A DNA stretch of 64,000 nucleotides from NCBI GenBank assembly GCA_025758065.1, contig CP107199.1, positions 3,259,501 to 3,323,500 on the forward strand, written 5' to 3'. The stretch comes from Lachnospiraceae bacterium. GTDB lineage: Bacteria; Bacillota; Clostridia; Lachnospirales; Lachnospiraceae. Shown piece after piece: positions 25,918 through 34,115 of this stretch (positions within the stretch are counted from its first letter, which is position 1; each line of letters opens with the position of its first letter). The notes beneath the pieces are model-generated. The model saw nothing but the letters and a program-made list of their open reading frames with translations, was not told where the DNA came from and made no database searches. The position numbers were made by a program, and so were the translations under genes.

Positions 25918-26230
25918 GACTGTGCATTTTTGAATTTTGACGAACCGAACAATCAGAATGACTGTCTTTTGATGTATCTTTTCTTGCGGATAGATGAATT
26001 CCGCTTTTTAAATGCAAAATGTATGCATCGTCTCGAATATATACAGTCATTTTGCTTTAGAAATATTACTTTTCGTGCCGACACACACTATGACTGTATA
26101 TTTCTTCATTTTTTTCACAAACGCATGCACTGTGACTGTGTTAGTTCGTGCTTACTGACTGCGGATATCAAAATTTATTATATTTCATCAGGGATGACTG
26201 CATATTTTTGTTTGCACGCAGTCATTTTGA
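25918..26230. repeat. Array of eight TGACTG sites between tnsA and the XRE gene
   Basis: Copies of (A)TGACTG(T/C) begin near 25918, 25959, 26091, 26133, 26156 and 26195, with inverted copies near 26044 and 26219. Many are followed by ATATTTT-like sequence, and most intervals are close to 42 bp or half that. The last two form an inverted pair (ATGACTGC ... GCAGTCAT). The array fills the 500-bp gap between divergent tnsA and the regulator at 26328. It could be transposase-binding sites or operators for the XRE protein. No promoter or gene is otherwise seen in this gap. Confidence 0.6.
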
Positions 26231-26327
26231 TGTGTGATTTTCCTTTGCAAATCCGGTTTCCCGGAATCGGGAACTGTGCTATACTTTTGTTATTACTTAT
26301 GAGAAAAATCTTCGAGGTACACGTAAG

Positions 26328-26699
26328 ATGAAATTAAAACGCAATGATGAACTGATCCCTAAACGGCTCAAAAAACTTCGAGAGGAAAAAGGCTGGTCCC
26401 AGACACAGGCCGGTGATTCCATCGGCGCAGGCCGTGGTGCCTGGCAGCAGTGGGAACTTCGTAAGCGTACACCAAATGATACCGCTCTTGTCGCCATTTC
26501 CTATATTTTCAACGTAAGCCTTCCGTATATCTGCGGTGTGGATGACGAACCGACTCCACAAAGCATGATTATCCCGGAGTCCCGCTTACAGCCGATGGAC
26601 CGTAACGGGATTGAGGCTTACCTCAGCCTGACACGGCAGGAAAAAGAGTTTGTGCGAAAAACCATGGATTTCCTTCAGTCCCATCGTCATCAGCAATAG
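26328..26699 (+). CDS. XRE-family HTH regulator
   Basis: The 123-residue protein has a Cro/C1-type HTH near the start: LKKLREEKGWSQTQAGDSIG and GAWQQWELRKRTPNDTALVA, with the second helix contacting DNA. TATACT lies upstream as a -10 box, and the ATG follows GAGGTACACGTAAG. It is transcribed away from tnsA across the array of TGACTG sites, so it is the prime candidate to bind them and control the tns operon. The C-terminal half (RQEKEFVRKTMDFLQS) is helical and may mediate dimer formation. Confidence 0.8.
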   Translation: MKLKRNDELIPKRLKKLREEKGWSQTQAGDSIGAGRGAWQQWELRKRTPNDTALVAISYIFNVSLPYICGVDDEPTPQSMIIPESRLQPMDRNGIEAYLSLTRQEKEFVRKTMDFLQSHRHQQ

Positions 26700-26705
26700 A
26701 ATCCC

Positions 26706-26746
26706 CACTGCCGGAACGTAATCTGCTCCGGCAGTGCATTTTTTTA
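26706..26746 (+). terminator. Terminator after the XRE gene
   Basis: CACTGCCGGA pairs with TCCGGCAGTG across a 10-base loop and is followed by CATTTTTTT. Confidence 0.9.
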
Positions 26747-26832
26747 ATTCTTTCTTCTTTTAATCAGAAAGCGAAACTTTTTCAAACGACTTTTCAACAC
26801 AAGTAACAACTTCTTCAAAGCTACTCTCTTCC

Positions 26833-27042
26833 TCACTTTTCCTTGCCGCACAACCATGCGTCAAAGCTCTCCTTGGGCACGCGGTACATGGTCCCGATTT
26901 TGTGTACAAGGAACGGCGCTCCGTCTTTATAAACCTTAGTCAGGAAATTGTAGGCAGCCGAACGCTTCACGCCAAGCATCACCTGAATATCTTCTGCACT
27001 GTACACACGCTGATCGATATCCTGTCTCTTCTCATATCCCAT
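26833..27042 (-). CDS. Small excisionase-like HTH protein
   Basis: ATG at 27040-27042 follows GAGAGGAGAGAACAGAT. The 69-residue protein contains RVYSAEDIQVMLGVKRSAAY and FLVHKIGTMYRVPKESFDAW, the winged-helix pattern of MerR/excisionase-type HTH-17 proteins. Such proteins bend DNA at recombination or control sites. No integrase gene is complete in this window, so a role in transposition or replication control of this element is more likely than phage-type excision. Confidence 0.7.
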   Translation of the reverse strand: MGYEKRQDIDQRVYSAEDIQVMLGVKRSAAYNFLTKVYKDGAPFLVHKIGTMYRVPKESFDAWLCGKEK

Positions 27043-27168
27043 ATCTGTTCTCTCCTCTCTTTTCCTCTAAAAGACGCAAAAAGGCACAGCCCCTGCCGCC
27101 AATTCTATGGCCTCTAAACAGGAACTGCACCTAGTGGTGTCCTTATCCGTATTCTTTTTACTCTTTAA

Positions 27169-27304
27169 GTATAATGTCCTCCCTGACTGGTGTCAATCCG
27201 TATTCTGCTCTTTTCTTCCATCTTTTCCGTTCTTGCTTTTCCATGTTTTCTCGTGCTACCCATTTCCATAATTTCCGTATAAATCAAAGGCGTTTGGAGT
27301 GAAT
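27169..27304. repeat. 136-bp direct repeat flanking IS1634, left copy
   Basis: It is identical over 136 bp to 29230-29365. It starts GTATAATGTCCTCCCTGAC and ends GCGTTTGGAGTGAAT. It contains one TTCCATAATT motif (27264-27273). The pair is best read as a target-site duplication made on insertion. Confidence 0.95.
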
Positions 27305-27472
27305 CCCGTCTTTAGGATTTAGCACTATTACTTTTGGGAGTAATAAAATCCCCCTTTTATTATAAACCGACATATTTGCTGGTTTTTTTGTTGCTAAAAA
27401 TATTTGACAAAGTTTGTTTTTACCCTTTGCATATATAGTGCTATAGTGTTATAATGGAGAAGGGTGATTTAT

Positions 27473-29185
27473 ATGTCTTATTTCTTAAAGAAAACAAACA
27501 ATAAAAAGGGTACTTATTTACAGATCTACGAAAGTTATTATGATCCTACTCGAAAATGCGGTGCTCATCGTTCTTACAAACCTCTGGGGTATGTACACGA
27601 ACTTCAGGCTACCGGCATTGAGGATCCGATTGCTGTTTTTACCAAAGAGGTCCAGAAACTTAATCAGAAATGCAAACAGAAAAAACAGGCAGAAAAAGAA
27701 CAACATATCTCCGATGTGTCTCCCGAAAAACATCTGGGGTATTTTCCTTTAAAAAATATCAATGACTCTCTCGGCTGTAAGCGGTTTATTGATCTCATGC
27801 AGACGGCAACTAATTTCAGATTTAACATTTTTGATATGATGTCTGCTTTAATTTATGCAAGAACAGTCCATCCCTGTTCGAAATCAAAAACTTATGATGA
27901 GGTTATCCCAAATCTCTTTGAAAACCACGATTTTTCACTGGACCAGCTGTATTCCGGTCTGGAGTACATTGGCTCCGAATACGAAAAGGTGATCGAGATC
28001 TATAACCACCAGATCAATCAGACATATCCGCTTGATACGGTCCACACATACTTTGATTGTACAAACTTTTACTTTGAGATTGATAAAGAAGATGATTTCC
28101 GACTGAAAGGCCCCTCAAAAGAAAACCGCAGGGAACCGATCGTCGGTATGGGCCTGCTCCTGGATGCCAACCAGATCCCTATCGGTATGAAAATGTATCC
28201 TGGGAATGAAAGTGAAAAACCCGTTATACGCAACATCATTGATGATCTTAAAAAACGCAGTCACATATCCGGCAGAACGATTCAGATCGCGGATAAGGGA
28301 CTTAACTGCTTTAATAACATCGCACACGCATTGAAAGCTGGCGATGGATACATCTTCTCCAAATCTGTAAAAACTCTTCCTGAGACGGAAAAAACATGGG
28401 TCCTGCTTGAAAATGACTATGCAGACGTTAAGAACAAAAGAGGAGAGATACTGTACCGTATCAAGGAATGCGTAGATGATTTTTCTTATTCCTACACAGA
28501 TACCGCTGGACATAAAAAAACAGTAAAACTTACAGAAAAACGGATCGTAACATTCAATCCAAAACTTGCCGCAAAACAGAAATATGAAATAAACCGGCAG
28601 GTCGAGAAAGCAAAGAAGCTCAAAGCCAGTCAGGCAAAAAGATCCGAATATGGCGATAGTTCTAAATATGTTTCTTTTATTCCCACTAATAAAAAGGGAG
28701 AAGAAACAGAGGGTGCTGTAAAAGTTGAAATAAACGAAAAATCCATTGAGAATGCCCGCAAATTTGCAGGTTATAACATGATCGTTACTTCAGAGATCCA
28801 CATGGCTGCGTCCAAGGTGTATGCTGCCTACCATAATCTCTGGCGCATTGAAGAATCTTTCCGTGTCATGAAATCCCAGCTTGATGCAAGACCTGTATAT
28901 TTACAAAAACAGGAAACGATCACCGGACATTTCCTCATTTGTTACCTTGCGGTACTGCTGACCAGGATCTTACAGATACACATCTTAAAAAACCAGTATG
29001 GTACCGAAGAGATATTTGATTTCATACGTGACTTCAGAGTTGCAAAAATATCTGACCGAAAATATATAAACTTATCACGGAATTCTTCTTTTATAAAGTT
29101 TTTTTCCGATCATACCGGACTTCCATTAACCTCTTATTTTATGGGTAATACCGATATTAAAAAAGTGCTGAGCCATAGATTTTAG
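27473..29185 (+). CDS. IS1634-family transposase
   Basis: ATG at 27473 follows GAGAAGGGTGATTT. A GTG 9 bases upstream sits on the ribosome binding site. The 570-residue protein has an IS4-type DDE core: HTYFDCTNFYFE (first D), GRTIQIADKGLNC (second D) and LWRIEESFRVMKSQLDARP (E of the Y-x-R/K region). A lysine-rich insert (KAKKLKASQAKRSEYGD) stands before the last motif. It appears complete and probably active. Its stop codon lies in the loop of a large hairpin. Confidence 0.9.
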   Translation: MSYFLKKTNNKKGTYLQIYESYYDPTRKCGAHRSYKPLGYVHELQATGIEDPIAVFTKEVQKLNQKCKQKKQAEKEQHISDVSPEKHLGYFPLKNINDSLGCKRFIDLMQTATNFRFNIFDMMSALIYARTVHPCSKSKTYDEVIPNLFENHDFSLDQLYSGLEYIGSEYEKVIEIYNHQINQTYPLDTVHTYFDCTNFYFEIDKEDDFRLKGPSKENRREPIVGMGLLLDANQIPIGMKMYPGNESEKPVIRNIIDDLKKRSHISGRTIQIADKGLNCFNNIAHALKAGDGYIFSKSVKTLPETEKTWVLLENDYADVKNKRGEILYRIKECVDDFSYSYTDTAGHKKTVKLTEKRIVTFNPKLAAKQKYEINRQVEKAKKLKASQAKRSEYGDSSKYVSFIPTNKKGEETEGAVKVEINEKSIENARKFAGYNMIVTSEIHMAASKVYAAYHNLWRIEESFRVMKSQLDARPVYLQKQETITGHFLICYLAVLLTRILQIHILKNQYGTEEIFDFIRDFRVAKISDRKYINLSRNSSFIKFFSDHTGLPLTSYFMGNTDIKKVLSHRF

Positions 29186-29207
29186 TCCATGGCTTAGCAC
29201 TATTTCT
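29164..29207 (+). terminator. Terminator spanning the stop codon of the IS1634 transposase
   Basis: AGTGCTGAGCCATAGA pairs with TCCATGGCTTAGCACT. The TAG stop falls in the loop, and TATTTCTT follows. It would end the transposase transcript at the edge of the element. Confidence 0.75.
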
Positions 29208-29229
29208 TCAGTTCAACTCCGAAAGACAG

Positions 29230-29365
29230 GTATAATGTCCTCCCTGACTGGTGTCAATCCGTATTCTGCTCTTTTCTTCCATCTTTTCCGTTCTTGCTTT
29301 TCCATGTTTTCTCGTGCTACCCATTTCCATAATTTCCGTATAAATCAAAGGCGTTTGGAGTGAAT
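29230..29365. repeat. 136-bp direct repeat flanking IS1634, right copy
   Basis: It is identical to 27169-27304. It also carries a second TTCCATAATT motif (29325-29334) in front of the gene at 29401, so the duplication gave that gene back its upstream region. Confidence 0.95.
29325..29334 (+). promoter_or_regulatory. TTCCATAATT motif before the gene at 29401
   Basis: A plus-strand copy 66 bases before the start codon. It is duplicated at 27264-27273 in the other repeat copy, where IS1634 now lies between it and the gene. Confidence 0.6.
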
Positions 29366-29400
29366 GCTTCGTGCCTGTTTTTACGGAAGGAGAATATATC

Positions 29401-29733
29401 ATGATGCACGAGTTTTATGATCCTGCAAACCTGCAAAAGCTTAAGGTTACGACTCCGCTGCTGTATAGTCAGTTGGAAAAACTTCTTACCGGGATACACA
29501 AGTGTTGGCTGGTTTTGATATCTGATCCGGCTCCATCAAATGAGACCAGAATTCTGTATCTCCTGGATCTGATGGATCTGATGGATGACTTTTCGAAGAT
29601 TTGCAAAAGCCTCCGCGTGGAATATCACATGCGGACCGGAAGGCAGTTTTTCAAGCGGATTAATAATTTTAACCAACGGCGAACGATGCTGAGGATTGCT
29701 CTGGCCATGTATGATGACCTCACTTCTCAGTAG
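29401..29733 (+). CDS. Uncharacterised 110-aa protein before the iteron region
   Basis: ATG at 29401 lies 8 bases after GGAAGGAGAATATATC. The product starts MMHEFYDPANLQKLKVTTPL and has helical stretches such as LLYSQLEKLLTGIHKC and LLDLMDLMDDFSKICKSLRV, ending with several arginines (FNQRRTMLRIALAMYDD). No signal, membrane segment or known motif is seen. Its place, just before the iterons and after a shared promoter motif, would suit a replication or copy-control accessory. I do not recognise a family. Confidence 0.6.
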   Translation: MMHEFYDPANLQKLKVTTPLLYSQLEKLLTGIHKCWLVLISDPAPSNETRILYLLDLMDLMDDFSKICKSLRVEYHMRTGRQFFKRINNFNQRRTMLRIALAMYDDLTSQ

Positions 29734-29745
29734 CACGAACCTAAC

Positions 29746-29781
29746 GGCCTCCTGTCATTTTTGGCGGGAGGTCGTTTTTTT
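29746..29781 (+). terminator. Terminator after the gene at 29401
   Basis: ACGGCCTCCTGTC pairs with GGCGGGAGGTCGT around a short T-rich loop and is followed by seven T residues. Confidence 0.85.
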
Positions 29782-29790
29782 CTCAGATGT

Positions 29791-30013
29791 TATCAGCTTT
29801 CGTGATAGCTTATGGTACAGCAATATCAGTTTCGTGATAATCACGGTTGGGCTACGGATATCAGTATACGTGATATCCTGATGATTACTGGATATCAGCT
29901 TTCGTGATAACTTACAGTACTTACGTATATCAGTTTCGTGATAGTCTGTAATTTTTCATAAGTTATCACATACGTGATAGCTATGATTTTCCAGAAGTTA
30001 TCACCTTCGTGAT
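29791..30013. repeat. Seven palindromic iterons, about 35-bp period
   Basis: The unit TATCAGCTTTCGTGATA (and close variants such as TATCAGTATACGTGATA, TATCACCTTCGTGATA) starts near 29791, 29823, 29858, 29892, 29928, 29963 and 29997. The intervals are 32, 35, 34, 36, 35 and 34 bp. The arms TATCA and TGATA are inverted, so each site is a small palindrome. Steps of about 35 bp put the sites on one face of the helix roughly every three turns. It is typical of an origin or partition site. Confidence 0.85.
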
Positions 30014-30032
30014 AGTTTGCTTGTCAGAAAAA

Positions 30033-30228
30033 CTCGTCATTTCCCTCACCATACGTCATTTTGCTCACCATACGTCATTTCCCTCACCATAACTTAAAAG
30101 CAGGCCTGTTTTTCCAAAAATGTGGTGGAAAAAAATACGATAGGAAATGGGGAAAAGTACGTCATTTTGCTCACCTCACTTACTTTTCCTCACCGTACCA
30201 CCCCCAAATACGTCATTTTGCTCACCAT
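30033..30228. repeat. Second iteron set with the core CGTCATTTTGCTCACC
   Basis: Three adjoining 19-bp units lie at 30034-30090, alternating CGTCATTTCCCTCACCAT and CGTCATTTTGCTCACCAT. Further copies stand at 30159-30175 and 30209-30227, with a looser one near 30177. With the palindromic iterons upstream they make a composite origin before the Rep genes. Confidence 0.8.
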
Positions 30229-30239
30229 AAGACATTGAT

Positions 30240-30600
30240 AATTCCTCGGAAACACCTGTAATTCCAACGATTTCTGGGTGGCACCGCCGTCTCCGTAAAC
30301 AGATCTATAACTATGCAATACTATAAACGTACAAAAATGTACGGCAACAATTTTTTGCCCCCAAAAAAGAAACAAAAGAAAAGAAATCTCGCAATAAAAA
30401 ATTTTATCGTAGAACAGACCATGAATTGACTCAGCTACAATAAGTTTATTAAATCGATTCCTCATAAGCAGAAAATATCGATACAGTTACTATTAATTGT
30501 ATCAGTAACAGTATCGATACTAGGGGAATGTATTGGCATCTTCTACACAGTGAACCCTTTATGGAGAATGTGGATTATCTGAGGTGAAGTTATTGGAGAG
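30240..30600. other. Gene-free A/T-rich stretch after the iterons
   Basis: No gene is supported here. It holds an A-rich segment near 30350-30400 and an imperfect inverted pair (ATCGATACAGTTACTATTAA and GTAACAGTATCGATAC, 30478-30520). This may be the easily melted part of the origin. Confidence 0.4.
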
Positions 30601-30610
30601 GTAACATAGT

Positions 30611-30960
30611 GGCAGAGATAACTTATCTTTTCGAGAAAAGAATTAGCACACCACCAAAATATTCTCCAACGTATAGATATAGTTCTCGGAATAAAAAACT
30701 GTACTGGTTATCAGTGACCGAGTCGCATACGCTGCCTCCCATCTTATGGAGAGGTGGTAATTGGTGAAGAGAAAATTGTCGGTTAACAATGACTGTATTG
30801 GCAGAAATCACGTACTTTTTTCGGAAAAGACATAGGAACACCGCCAAAATTCCACTTAGGAAATGATATAGCCACCATTGGAATACGGAACAGTTCCGTT
30901 TATCAGTGCCTGAATTGACATACGGCACCGTGTAAATGCTGTTGTGGAGACGCGAAAATG
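30611..30960. repeat. Duplicated non-coding unit of about 165 bp before rep
   Basis: The segments at about 30611-30778 and 30800-30960 run in parallel: GGCAGAGATAAC / GGCAGAAATCAC, ACACCACCAAAAT / ACACCGCCAAAAT, GGTTATCAGTGACCGA / CGTTTATCAGTGCCTGA, and TGGAGAGGTGGTA / TGGAGACGCGAAAA. They are interrupted by stops in all frames. The shared order and drift suggest a duplicated RNA gene rather than a protein. A fragment of a third copy (TTGCAGAAAATGGCTG) follows. Confidence 0.6.
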
Positions 30961-31064
30961 GCATAAAAACTTGTATTGTCTTGCAGAAAATGGCTGTCAT
31001 ACACTAAAAAATCCGTTTCCTTCAGAAGAAAATTGATCCATCAATACCAAAATATTCCGTTTTG

Positions 31065-31075
31065 TCTCCATAATT
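31065..31075 (+). promoter_or_regulatory. TCTCCATAATT motif before rep gene 1
   Basis: A plus-strand copy 36 bases before ATG at 31112, in the variant with a C before the CC. It links rep expression to the other element genes. Confidence 0.6.
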
Positions 31076-31111
31076 ACGGCATCAAATCGGTAGTAAGGAG
31101 ACCAGTAATCA

Positions 31112-32056
31112 ATGAAACATTATCCCCAGCCAGCAATACACGACTACAAGATCTTTGAGCGGAATGATATTGCCAAATACGGCATCATGTTTATCACCTA
31201 TAAGGCTCTTGATCCGATCCAATATAAGAGCCTTATGTATCTGCTTTGGAAAAGTTTACAGCAGAATTACAGACATATCGATGGTGTAGCATTGTCCATC
31301 AGCGAACTTTGTCAAGCTCTCGGATACTGCAGCGACCGGAATTGCAACTTTGCCCGGTTAAAAAGGCGAATTGTGCTGCTTGTTAAGGAGTTAATGAATG
31401 AAACGCTGACAATCCATGACAAAGATCAGGACATGTATGTTTCTTTTGTATGGATTCAGACGATGAGTTTTTCTTTCAAGAGAGACTGGCTTACTATCCG
31501 CTTCAATACGGACCTTGCACGTTATTTCGGCTATTCGCTGAAAGAAGACTTCACTGTGGTAAAACTGAAATACCTGAATCGGCTCAAGAAACCCGCTTCC
31601 GTCATACTGTATCCGTTTTTCTGCCGTTACCAAAATATGCATGTCTTCAATTATGATATTTCGGATCTCACAAATCTTTTGACAGGAGACATGGATTTTC
31701 CGTACAAATATCTGAAACGGGACCATATTTTGCCGGCCATTCAGGAAATTAACCGCTGCACAAATCTTAACGTAACCGTCTCGGAAAACTTTTCGGATCG
31801 GAAGGTAAGCAGTTTACGCTTTGTCATTTCACGTTTTCCTGCCGAGGACGAGATGGATCATTACATGCTCCATGAAAATATCATGTTCGATGAGTTGTCG
31901 ATCTGTCCGTATCGGAATGACTGGATGAATGACTTTGATTACGATATGGCTACCCAGGAATACATATCTCATCAGGATGCCACAGTCTCGAAGATCGATG
32001 TCGATTATTCCAGTTCCATCTATGATGATATCATCGATTCATCTTATAAAGGCTAA
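31112..32056 (+). CDS. Rep_3-type replication initiator (first of two)
   Basis: ATG at 31112 follows AAGGAGACCAGTAATCA. The 314-residue protein has two winged-helix-like halves. In the second half, LTGDMDFPYKYLKRDHILPA, followed by IQEINRCTNLNVTVSENFSD, resembles Rep_3/RepB initiators, where a conserved K/R-x2-I-x-PAIxEIN block contacts the iterons. The first half (FITYKALDPIQYKSLMYLLW) matches the initiator's dimerising domain. The acidic tail (DVDYSSSIYDDIIDSSYKG) is unusual. It is encoded next to a related initiator and behind two iteron sets, so it is expected to start replication or regulate copy number. Confidence 0.75.
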   Translation: MKHYPQPAIHDYKIFERNDIAKYGIMFITYKALDPIQYKSLMYLLWKSLQQNYRHIDGVALSISELCQALGYCSDRNCNFARLKRRIVLLVKELMNETLTIHDKDQDMYVSFVWIQTMSFSFKRDWLTIRFNTDLARYFGYSLKEDFTVVKLKYLNRLKKPASVILYPFFCRYQNMHVFNYDISDLTNLLTGDMDFPYKYLKRDHILPAIQEINRCTNLNVTVSENFSDRKVSSLRFVISRFPAEDEMDHYMLHENIMFDELSICPYRNDWMNDFDYDMATQEYISHQDATVSKIDVDYSSSIYDDIIDSSYKG

Positions 32057-32065
32057 GGAGGCACC

Positions 32066-32791
32066 ATGTATTCCACTGATTTGTTATTAAAAGTTCCAAA
32101 AACCATTTTGTTAACCGGGATTTCCGGGATTGACGGAAAGCCGATTTCCGCAATCGCCTGGAAGGCCCTGCTGTCCATCATGTACTTTTTCCCCGAACGC
32201 GATCACTGTGAAATCACTGTGCCGATCACGATCCTGCACATGATGTTTGGATACTATTCCAATTCGGAGTGCAATCGCAATCGCTCACACCATGTCCGTC
32301 GCATCCTCTCCCATCTGGAAGATCTTGCCGAGCAGCCTCTTGTTTTTGGAAGACACCGTAAGAATAATACATCAGGCATGGTCTGTATAGAGTCTGTACG
32401 GGTGGATATCCTTTCAGATCTGTGTTCCGTAACTTTTTCCCATGACTTTATTCAGTATTGGGAAAACAATACCGAAAAGACTTACAAAACTGTAAATCTC
32501 CAAAACCTGTATTCGCTTCATACACTGCCTGCCGTTATTCTCTACCTGCGCTGTGTAGTATCCAACTCAGGCGTTATTACCATTTCCACAGCGGCGTTGG
32601 CAAAGCTGCTTACCGGAGATCCGGACTATCCGTATAAGTTGCTCAAAAAGGATAAATTTCGTCCGGCCATTGCGGTTATCTATTCGAATACGGGTTTTCG
32701 CATTCATTTTAAAGAAATATTAAGCGGTAATCGTGTTCAAAAAATACAATTTACCTTTAGGCGAAATCTGATCGTCCCAAATAATGGATGA
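32066..32791 (+). CDS. Rep_3-type replication initiator (second of two)
   Basis: It starts 9 bp after the first initiator gene, behind AAGGAGGCACC, and belongs to the same transcript. The 241-residue protein shares the order of the first one: LLTGDPDYPYKLLKKDKFRP and then AIAVIYSNTGFRIHF line up with LLTGDMDFPYKYLKRDHILP and AIQEINRCTNLNVTV. The N-terminal half is also of winged-helix type (AWKALLSIMYFFPERDHCEI). It is an ancient paralogue. The two may bind different iteron sets or form a hetero-dimer. Which one melts the origin cannot be told from sequence. Confidence 0.7.
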   Translation: MYSTDLLLKVPKTILLTGISGIDGKPISAIAWKALLSIMYFFPERDHCEITVPITILHMMFGYYSNSECNRNRSHHVRRILSHLEDLAEQPLVFGRHRKNNTSGMVCIESVRVDILSDLCSVTFSHDFIQYWENNTEKTYKTVNLQNLYSLHTLPAVILYLRCVVSNSGVITISTAALAKLLTGDPDYPYKLLKKDKFRPAIAVIYSNTGFRIHFKEILSGNRVQKIQFTFRRNLIVPNNG

Positions 32792-32951
32792 CGAGGCGCT
32801 CCAGTACAGTTGAAATCCCTGATTATGGGCTATTTGGAGATTGCCATTATTATTCTTTATAACAGGCACAAAATGTATTATAATGGGCTTAACCCAAAGA
32901 TTGGTATGTCAGGCTGCCATGCAGCACTTATCAATTTGGGAGGAATGATTT

Positions 32952-33815
32952 ATGAACAAATGGGATGAATTACGAAAGGAATGTTATGGGAAAGACACTC
33001 TCGAAAGATATCAGAACGGTCGGATAGACTTCTCTCCGGACAGCATGCGGGATGTGGAGAATGGCGATTTCAAGTCCTATGACGAATATCTGGAGGTGCA
33101 GAAACGTTCCTGCGACAAGGTCCGGCAATTTTTCGAGTTGTGCTACTATCACGTTTCAGGCTCATCCGCTGACTTTAAAGGCCAGATTTTACGGTTCGAT
33201 CAGCAGAAAAACAAAGTACTTTTCAAACGTATCATGGTAAACGACATGTATGGTGACGGTATCGGTTTTGTCGGCAAGGAAGATCATGTCTGGATGGACA
33301 GAACCGGTTTTGAATTATTTAATCCCGGCGACTGCCTCTGGGTCGAAGCGGATATTTACCGTTACATGCGTAAGAGTGACGGTAAACTGATTGATTACGG
33401 ACTGCGGAATCCTGACAATATTGAAAAGATTGGATCTTATGAGGTTCCTACCGACGAACAGCTTATCGATCAACAGATTGACCAGCTCGTCTGCGAGACC
33501 TGCAGGTACTTCGATCACTGCTATCTCAGGATGTGCGTGGCCAATGAAGCGGAACGGAAGGAACGGTTCGAGACACTGAAAAACTTTCAGCCCGGCAAGT
33601 TTACACCCTTTACGGTCATGCTTGCATATGAGCTGGAATATCGTGTTATCATGCAAACCAAAGACTTCCGATGCGATCCCACGGACCCCAATTTCGCGAT
33701 TATAAAGAAAATGCTGGAGATCTGTCAGGCGCACCCGGTCTACTATGTAGGAAATCCGCAGGAAGCATTTGTTAAAATGCTCTTTTCCGATAAACCGCGT
33801 ATGTATATCGAATAA
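32952..33815 (+). CDS. Uncharacterised 287-aa protein with a cysteine cluster
   Basis: ATG at 32952 follows GGGAGGAATGATTT. A TATAAT box lies about 80 bases upstream. The middle to late part has CETCRYFDHCYLRMC, a compact C-x2-C-x4-H-C-x4-C cluster that looks like a zinc or iron-sulfur site. The rest is mixed alpha/beta (for example WVEADIYRYMRKSDGKLIDY, KGQILRFDQQKNKVLFKRI). No membrane segment or signal is seen. Following the rep genes, it may be an accessory replication or regulation protein. I do not recognise its family. Confidence 0.55.
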   Translation: MNKWDELRKECYGKDTLERYQNGRIDFSPDSMRDVENGDFKSYDEYLEVQKRSCDKVRQFFELCYYHVSGSSADFKGQILRFDQQKNKVLFKRIMVNDMYGDGIGFVGKEDHVWMDRTGFELFNPGDCLWVEADIYRYMRKSDGKLIDYGLRNPDNIEKIGSYEVPTDEQLIDQQIDQLVCETCRYFDHCYLRMCVANEAERKERFETLKNFQPGKFTPFTVMLAYELEYRVIMQTKDFRCDPTDPNFAIIKKMLEICQAHPVYYVGNPQEAFVKMLFSDKPRMYIE

Positions 33816-33833
33816 AAAGAAGGAGGCAACACA

Positions 33834-34025
33834 ATGTACGACAGCCATATATTCTGCAAGGAATACAAGGACCTGAAAGATCAGATTGTGGATATTGTGA
33901 ATGGAGACACCGAAGATTATGACATCGATGCTCTGGCGGAGCACATTCAGGAACTGTATGATAATGGCGAAATGTCCTCGTCACAGTATGATGATCTCAT
34001 AAGCTACATACAGGATTTACAGTAA
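33834..34025 (+). CDS. Small acidic protein, 63 aa
   Basis: ATG at 33834 lies after GAAGGAGGCAACACA, 18 bp after the preceding gene, in an apparent operon. The product is strongly acidic and helical (VDIVNGDTEDYDIDALAEHI, SQYDDLISYIQDL). It could bind a basic or DNA-binding partner. No family is recognised. Confidence 0.6.
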   Translation: MYDSHIFCKEYKDLKDQIVDIVNGDTEDYDIDALAEHIQELYDNGEMSSSQYDDLISYIQDLQ

Positions 34026-34050
34026 TATAAAAGAAACATACATAACGAAT

Positions 34051-34080
34051 AAGCGCAGGCACTCGCACCTGCGCTTTCTT
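34051..34080 (+). terminator. Terminator after the small acidic gene
   Basis: AAGCGCAGGCACTCG and CACCTGCGCTTTCTT form a stem with a short loop, followed by a mixed T-run. Confidence 0.8.
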
Positions 34081-34115
34081 ATCATTGTTCCTGTAGTATA
34101 CTGCTGTCGCTTCTT

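Larger units (their letters stand above)
27305..29229 (+). mobile_element. IS1634-family insertion sequence, 1,925 bp
   Basis: The unit lies between two 136-bp direct repeats. Its ends are imperfect inverted repeats: CCCGTCTTTAGGATTTAGC on the left and, read inwards from the right, CTGTCTTTCGGAGTTGAAC. It carries one intact transposase gene and a long hairpin around the stop codon. IS1634 elements are known for very long, variable target duplications, which is what is seen here. Confidence 0.9.

Noticed and set aside
29791..30013. Possible CRISPR array because of regular spacing
   Set aside because: The units are short palindromes with spacers of only about 18 bp that are related to each other, no cas genes are present and Rep genes follow. 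Iterons explain it better.
33315..33944. 209-codon minus-strand frame
   Set aside because: Antisense to the gene at 32952-33815, which has a clear ribosome binding site and ordinary composition.
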